Source: Streptomyces venezuelae (GTDB lineage Bacteria; Actinomycetota; Actinomycetes; Streptomycetales; Streptomycetaceae). From it: a DNA stretch of 64,000 nt. The stretch lies in the NCBI RefSeq assembly GCF_008642335.1, contig NZ_CP029191.1, positions 4,154,001-4,218,000 on the forward strand, given 5' to 3'. The position numbers and the translations under genes were made by a program. How positions within the stretch are numbered: the first letter of the stretch is position 1; each line of letters opens with the position of its first letter. Of the stretch, positions 60,910 through 64,000 are shown piece after piece. Below the pieces are notes generated by a model, which saw nothing but the letters and a program-made list of their open reading frames with translations, ran no database searches and was not told where the DNA came from.

Positions 60910-61890
60910 CTATGCGCCGCCGGCCCGCTTCAGCATGTCGGACCGCCCGATGAGGTAGCCGAGTTGGGCGCGGCTGTTGCTGCCGAGGGTGGCGGCGAGT
61001 TTGGCGATGTGGACGCGTGCGGTGCGTACGTTCATGCCGAGCCGGTCGGCGACCTCGGTGTCCGTGAGGCCTTCGACGAGGAGGCTCGCGATGGCGTGCT
61101 GGCGGGTGGTGATGCCGTTGTCCGAGGGCAGCTGCGCGGTCTGCGGGAACATGGGGGTGCCCAGGCGCCAGAGGCGTTCGAAGATGGCGACGAGGTAGTC
61201 GACGACGGCGGGGTGCCGGAGTTCGAGTGCCTTGCTGCGGTCCTTGTTCGCCGGGATGAACGCGACGGTCCGGTCGAAGACGAAGAGCCGCTCGGTCACC
61301 TCGTCCAGGGTGCGGACCTCGGTGTCCCCCCGCAGCCGTTCGTAGTAGGCGAGGACGGGCAGCGAGTGCCGGCTCGTGTGCTGGTACAGCGTCCGCATCC
61401 GGCCACCCCGGGAGAGGAGGCCTTGCGCGAGCGCGTGCGACTGGGCCAGCGCTTCGGGGAGCCGGACTCCGCCCGGCTGGATGACGAGCGACTCCTGGCT
61501 GGAGGAGTCCAGCGCTTCGGCGATGGCCGCCCGGATGCGGGGGAATCCGTTCAGGACGGTGACGGAAGGGTCCGTGACCGGTGCGCGCTCGCCGCGGGCG
61601 AGCGTCATCAGTGGTGCGAACTGTTCGGCGAGGCGCACCTGACGGTGCACCTCGTGGGTGATGCGTTCCTGGAGGGCTTCGCGGAGCCGGGGCAGGGCGA
61701 CGGCGGGCGGGACGGGACGGAGCCGGTCCGGGTGCTCCGGGTCCGGGCGCAGCAGCCCGAACCGGACCAGGCACGGCGCGGGTTCGGCGTCCTCCCGCGG
61801 TACGTGACTCTCCCGCAGGGCGCGCGCGTACAACTCCGAACCCGCCTCGCACAGCTCGTCCGGGCCGTGGGAGTGGGGTTCGGGGGTCAC
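60910..61890 (-). CDS. LuxR-type regulator paralog 3
   Basis: A 326-residue paralog: PDELCEAGSELYARALRESH, LVIQPGGVRLPE, RMRTLYQHTSRHSLPVLAYYERL, LFVFDRTVAFIPANKD and HTH RQHAIASLLVEGLTDTEVADRLGMNVRTARVHIAKLAATL. GTG 61890 overlaps the stop of paralog 4 by four bases (GTGA), so the two are translationally coupled. No strong ribosome site of its own is seen. Confidence 0.88.
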   Translation of the reverse strand: MTPEPHSHGPDELCEAGSELYARALRESHVPREDAEPAPCLVRFGLLRPDPEHPDRLRPVPPAVALPRLREALQERITHEVHRQVRLAEQFAPLMTLARGERAPVTDPSVTVLNGFPRIRAAIAEALDSSSQESLVIQPGGVRLPEALAQSHALAQGLLSRGGRMRTLYQHTSRHSLPVLAYYERLRGDTEVRTLDEVTERLFVFDRTVAFIPANKDRSKALELRHPAVVDYLVAIFERLWRLGTPMFPQTAQLPSDNGITTRQHAIASLLVEGLTDTEVADRLGMNVRTARVHIAKLAATLGSNSRAQLGYLIGRSDMLKRAGGA

Positions 61891-62876
61891 TTCGGATGGT
61901 CCTGGTCGAGGATTCCCGACTGCGCGATCAGGTAGCCGAGCTGGGCGCGGCTGCCGCTGCCGAGGGCGGCGGCGATCTTGGCGATGTGGGCGCGGCAGGT
62001 ACGGACGTTCATGCCGAGGCGCCGGGCTATCGCCTCGTCGACGTGGCCCTCCACGAGGAGTTTGGCTATGGAGCGTTGGACTCCGGTGATGCCGTCGGTC
62101 GAGGGGGCGTACGGCGCCTCCTCGAGCAAGGGGGCCGCTCGCTGCCAGAGTTGCTCGAAGACGTTGACCAGGTACTGGACGAGCCCCGGGTGGCGGAGTT
62201 CGAGGGCTGCCTGGCGGTCTTCGCGGGCCGGGATGAAGGCCACGGTTCTGTCGAAGATCATCAACCGCTCGATGAGCTCCTCGAGAGTGCGCACCTCGAC
62301 TTTCCCTTGCCGCATGTGCTCGGCATAGGCGATGGTGGCCTGACTGTGCCGCGCGGTGTGCTGGTAGAGCGTCCGCATCCGGATCCCGCGGTCGAGGATG
62401 CGCTGGCTCTGCTTCACGGCTTCGGTGACGATCTCCTCGCTGCGGCCCCCGCCGGGCTGCACCGTGATGACCTCGGACTGGCACTCGGCTATCGCGACTT
62501 GTATGGCCGCGTTGATGCGACTCCCGCCCTCCAGGACGGTGATCGAATGCACGGCGGGCCGGTCCTGGGCGCTGATGGCCATAAATGGCTCGAAAGCGTC
62601 GGACAGTTCGTTCGCGAGGGTCCTTCGCTCCTGGATCTCCCGCTCGATGGGCCGAAGCCGCTGTGCGAGGGCGGACGTCGGCGGAACGGGGCGGAGCCAC
62701 TCGGCGTCGTCGGGATCGGGGTCCAGGAGAGCGAACTCCATCAGGCAGGGAGCGGCTTCCGCTTCCGCCCGCCGGATGCGTCCGGTCCGCAGCGCCGTGG
62801 CGTAGAGCCGCTTTCCCGCATCACATAGTTCGGCCATGGCGTGTGGATGTGCCCTAATTGGGCTGTTTGTTGTCAT
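61887..62876 (-). CDS. LuxR-type regulator paralog 4 (most divergent, operon head)
   Basis: A 329-residue paralog with the largest differences: VITVQPGGGRSEE, RMRTLYQHTARHSQATIAYAEHM, LMIFDRTVAFIPARED and HTH VQRSIAKLLVEGHVDEAIARRLGMNVRTCRAHIAKIAAAL. It heads the minus-strand series of four and is divergent, by 107 bases, from the repeat-peptide operon. ATG 62876 lies downstream of GGGGGGTGGAG. From position it is the likeliest regulator of that operon. Confidence 0.88.
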   Translation of the reverse strand: MTTNSPIRAHPHAMAELCDAGKRLYATALRTGRIRRAEAEAAPCLMEFALLDPDPDDAEWLRPVPPTSALAQRLRPIEREIQERRTLANELSDAFEPFMAISAQDRPAVHSITVLEGGSRINAAIQVAIAECQSEVITVQPGGGRSEEIVTEAVKQSQRILDRGIRMRTLYQHTARHSQATIAYAEHMRQGKVEVRTLEELIERLMIFDRTVAFIPAREDRQAALELRHPGLVQYLVNVFEQLWQRAAPLLEEAPYAPSTDGITGVQRSIAKLLVEGHVDEAIARRLGMNVRTCRAHIAKIAAALGSGSRAQLGYLIAQSGILDQDHPK

Positions 62877-62983
62877 AGCTCCACCCCCCAGGGTCCTGAA
62901 CGTGCAGGAACATGATGCATCGGTCCTGTGGTGTTCGCATGGCTGAATGAGCCATCGTCTTTGAAGGCCGGGGGAGAGTCGCT
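62877..62983. promoter_or_regulatory. divergent promoter of LuxR cluster and repeat peptide
   Basis: The 107-base gap must hold promoters in both directions. GGTCCTG is repeated directly at 62892-62898 and 62922-62928, 30 bases apart, close to three helical turns. It is a possible binding site for the LuxR paralogs. No consensus promoter boxes were recognised. Confidence 0.4.
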
Positions 62984-63250
62984 ATGGAAGTGAGGACGAA
63001 GCCCGCTATGCGCAAGGGAATGCTTCGCTCGGTACTTGTCTGTGCCTTCTCCGTTGGGTTGGCTGCCAGCGCGTTCAGTGGTCTCGATGCGCTCTCGGAC
63101 GCCGATGCCGCTGCAACGCACGCGTCGGAGTCGGGTGTGACGACCCAGGATGTCATCTGGAGCTCTTCCGCCAAGGGGGACGTCGTATGGGCGTCCGGCG
63201 GTAAAGGCGATGTCATTTGGTCGTCCGTTCCCAAGGGAGGCGCGGCATGA
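62984..63250 (+). CDS. secreted precursor with three Lys-ended decapeptide repeats
   Basis: An 88-residue protein. A basic start (EVRTKPAMRKGMLR) and hydrophobic core (SVLVCAFSVGLAASAF) make a signal peptide with probable cleavage after SDADA near residue 43. The mature part is short: AATHASESGVTT, then three tandem ten-residue units QDVIWSSSAK, GDVVWASGGK and GDVIWSSVPK, and GGAA at the end. Each unit has an Asp-Val-(Ile/Val)-Trp-(Ser/Ala)-Ser core and ends in Lys, where a trypsin-like protease would cut. GGGGGAG supports ATG 62984; its stop overlaps the next start (ATGA). Signal or RiPP precursor is inferred; I do not recognise a family. Confidence 0.8.
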   Translation: MEVRTKPAMRKGMLRSVLVCAFSVGLAASAFSGLDALSDADAAATHASESGVTTQDVIWSSSAKGDVVWASGGKGDVIWSSVPKGGAA

Positions 63251-63603
63251 GCACCCCTCCCGACGACCGTACTTTCCGCCGTGAAATGGCCACCGCCTAT
63301 CGATCCGGTTGGCACTTCATCGACCTTGTGACCGCGATCCCCCACCGCGGCGACTCGTTGATGGTGACCCTGCTCGGTGAGCCGATCGTCGTCACCCGCG
63401 ACGACGAGGAGGAGATCCGGGCCTACCGGTGCCTGCGGCGGCCGCGCGGTGCGCCGCAGCCCGTGCGGTGCGCCATTCGGTACGGGATGGTTTTCGTCAA
63501 TCTCGACCGGCGCGACCACCAGATGGTCGGGCAGCAGGGCCAGCAGGACCCGGACGCCGTGAGCGTCCCGGACAACATCACAGCCACCCCCCGCAGTGCC
63601 TGA
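63247..63603 (+). CDS. small Rieske-like protein lacking recognisable His ligands
   Basis: A 118-residue protein, translationally coupled to the repeat peptide (ATGA). GWHFIDLVTAIPHRGDSLMVTLLGEPIVVTRDDEEEIRAYRCLRRP resembles the N-terminal Rieske domain of ring-hydroxylating oxygenases (xWYxVxxxxxxxxGxxxxxxLLGxxxVVxRDxxGxxxAxxxxCPHRG). The next part, VRCAIRYGMVFVNLDRRD, matches the later GxxFVNLD strand. The Cys-X-His and Cys-X2-His cluster ligands are not found: the candidate positions read CLR and CAIR. It may be a cluster-less binding protein, a scaffold, or a relic. Gln/Asp-rich tail. Confidence 0.62.
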   Translation: MSTPPDDRTFRREMATAYRSGWHFIDLVTAIPHRGDSLMVTLLGEPIVVTRDDEEEIRAYRCLRRPRGAPQPVRCAIRYGMVFVNLDRRDHQMVGQQGQQDPDAVSVPDNITATPRSA

Positions 63604-63647
63604 CGCGATTCCCCCGTCGTTGTAAATCGCGCAGGTACTTCCCCCAG

Positions 63648-63687
63648 CAGCGGCGCCACCGTGGACCTGAACACGGTGGCGCCGCTG
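63648..63687. terminator. bidirectional terminator
   Basis: Perfect 16-bp arms CAGCGGCGCCACCGTG and CACGGTGGCGCCGCTG flank GACCTGAA. It lies between the ends of the Rieske-like gene and the convergent PPOX gene. Confidence 0.9.
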
Positions 63688-63716
63688 TGGTGTGTCGCCG
63701 GGCCGGTCCGGGGTAC

Positions 63717-64000
63717 TCAGACCTTGCCCAGTGCCTTCGTCAGGCTGATCTCGATCAGGACCCGGTCCGGGTTCGGGGACGGGCGCCGCCCGTAGCGTTC
63801 CTCGTAGCGGCGTTCCGCTTCCGCTATCTCCGCCGGTTCCGTACGGATCTCCGCGAGTCCCTCCAGCGTCGCCCAGCGCCTGCCCTCGAACTGGCAGACC
63901 GCCACCCGCGCCCCGGGGCCCTCCGTGCCCGCCGCCGCCAGCACGTGCGCGACCTTGCGGCTCGTCTTGCGGGCGAGGACGCGGGCGACCCGCGCCTCCG
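63717..64000 (-). CDS. F420-dependent/PPOX-family protein, C-terminal part
   Basis: The reading frame enters from beyond the right edge and ends at 63717. About 93 residues are visible: ARVARVLARKTSRKVAHVLAA, VCQFEGRRWATLEGLAEIRTEPAEIAEAERRYEERYGRRPSPNPDRVLIEISLTKALGKV. The FEGRRWATLEGxAEI strand-turn-strand and RVLIEISLTK end are typical of the split-barrel pyridoxamine-oxidase-like, F420-binding family. The cofactor-binding N-terminal half is out of view, so the exact subfamily is open. Confidence 0.78.
   Translation of the reverse strand, partial: EARVARVLARKTSRKVAHVLAAAGTEGPGARVAVCQFEGRRWATLEGLAEIRTEPAEIAEAERRYEERYGRRPSPNPDRVLIEISLTKALGKV

Noticed and set aside
59897-61852. A 651-residue frame joining LuxR paralog 2 to an upstream region
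   Set aside because: The first half is antisense-like low-complexity sequence overlapping paralog 3 in another frame; GTG 60871 has a good ribosome site and matches the paralogs' N-termini.
63247-63603. Active Rieske oxygenase component
   Set aside because: Neither Cys-X-His nor Cys-X2-His is found, and the protein lacks the catalytic domain with its mononuclear iron site.

Overview
The window is chromosomal DNA of a Streptomyces species. The support is very high GC with strong third-position bias, a dnaK-grpE-dnaJ-hspR operon preceded by HAIR boxes, a snapalysin gene divergent from its LysR regulator, WhiJ-type XRE/DUF397 modules with an RsbW-like ATPase, and SARP and GAF-ANTAR regulators. 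Coding is dense on both strands with no rRNA and one tRNA (Gly, CCC anticodon). No phage, plasmid, CRISPR array or classical insertion sequence was seen.

Layout. 1-14.3 kb: the end of a PhoX-like phosphatase, a secreted two-repeat surface protein, snpA and its regulator, a FUSC-type exporter, an EEP-fold hydrolase, a DrrAB-type ABC exporter, small secreted and membrane proteins, an MFS exporter, a GDSL hydrolase and a LysR regulator. 14.3-15.8 kb: a gene-free 1.4 kb inverted-repeat element. 15.8-26.5 kb: MarC, a small membrane protein, XRE/DUF397 pair 1, a secreted SGNH protein, a TIM-barrel protein, a PH-domain protein, a large SARP-NB-ARC-TPR regulator with an 11-bp periodic repeat array upstream, an SDR fragment and an MFS exporter. 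26.5-28.8 kb: a compact cyclodipeptide synthase + cytochrome P450 locus. 28.8-36.6 kb: a DUF4232 lipoprotein, two GAF-ANTAR proteins, a CheR-PAS/CheB pair, a decayed 5'-nucleotidase, a possible toxin-antitoxin pair and small proteins. 36.6-39.5 kb: tRNA-Gly, a zinc-ribbon protein, dcd, a phosphoribosyltransferase and a Yip1-type membrane protein. 39.6-47.6 kb: five consecutive secreted FG-GAP proteins. 47.7-49.2 kb: a second copy of the inverted-repeat element. 49.2-51.3 kb: XRE/DUF397/ATPase module 2, with one frameshifted DUF397 gene abutting the element. 51.3-58.3 kb: an EtfD-like Fe-S membrane oxidoreductase and the heat-shock operon. 58.3-64 kb: four tandem paralogous LuxR-type regulators divergent from a two-gene operon for a secreted repeat peptide and a small Rieske-like protein, then the end of an F420/PPOX protein.

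How genes work together. HspR (last gene of the dnaK operon) should repress its own operon through the HAIR boxes. The LysR regulator and snapalysin share a T-N11-A operator. The cyclodipeptide synthase keeps all NYH-subfamily catalytic residues, and a P450 with an atypical I-helix lies 48 bp downstream, so the pair should make and tailor a diketopiperazine. CheB and CheR-PAS overlap and sit beside GAF-ANTAR proteins, with no chemotaxis receptors or flagellar genes in view, which suggests signalling other than chemotaxis.

The three observations most likely to be new are: (1) the two large inverted-repeat elements at 14337-15773 and 47670-49173, which share terminal arms, ~91-bp internal tandem units and nine copies of a 27-bp motif; (2) the secreted precursor at 62984-63250, which carries three consecutive Lys-ended decapeptide repeats, is translationally coupled to a Rieske-like protein lacking recognisable His ligands, and faces four LuxR paralogs; and (3) the ten-unit, exactly 11-bp periodic array upstream of the SARP regulator.
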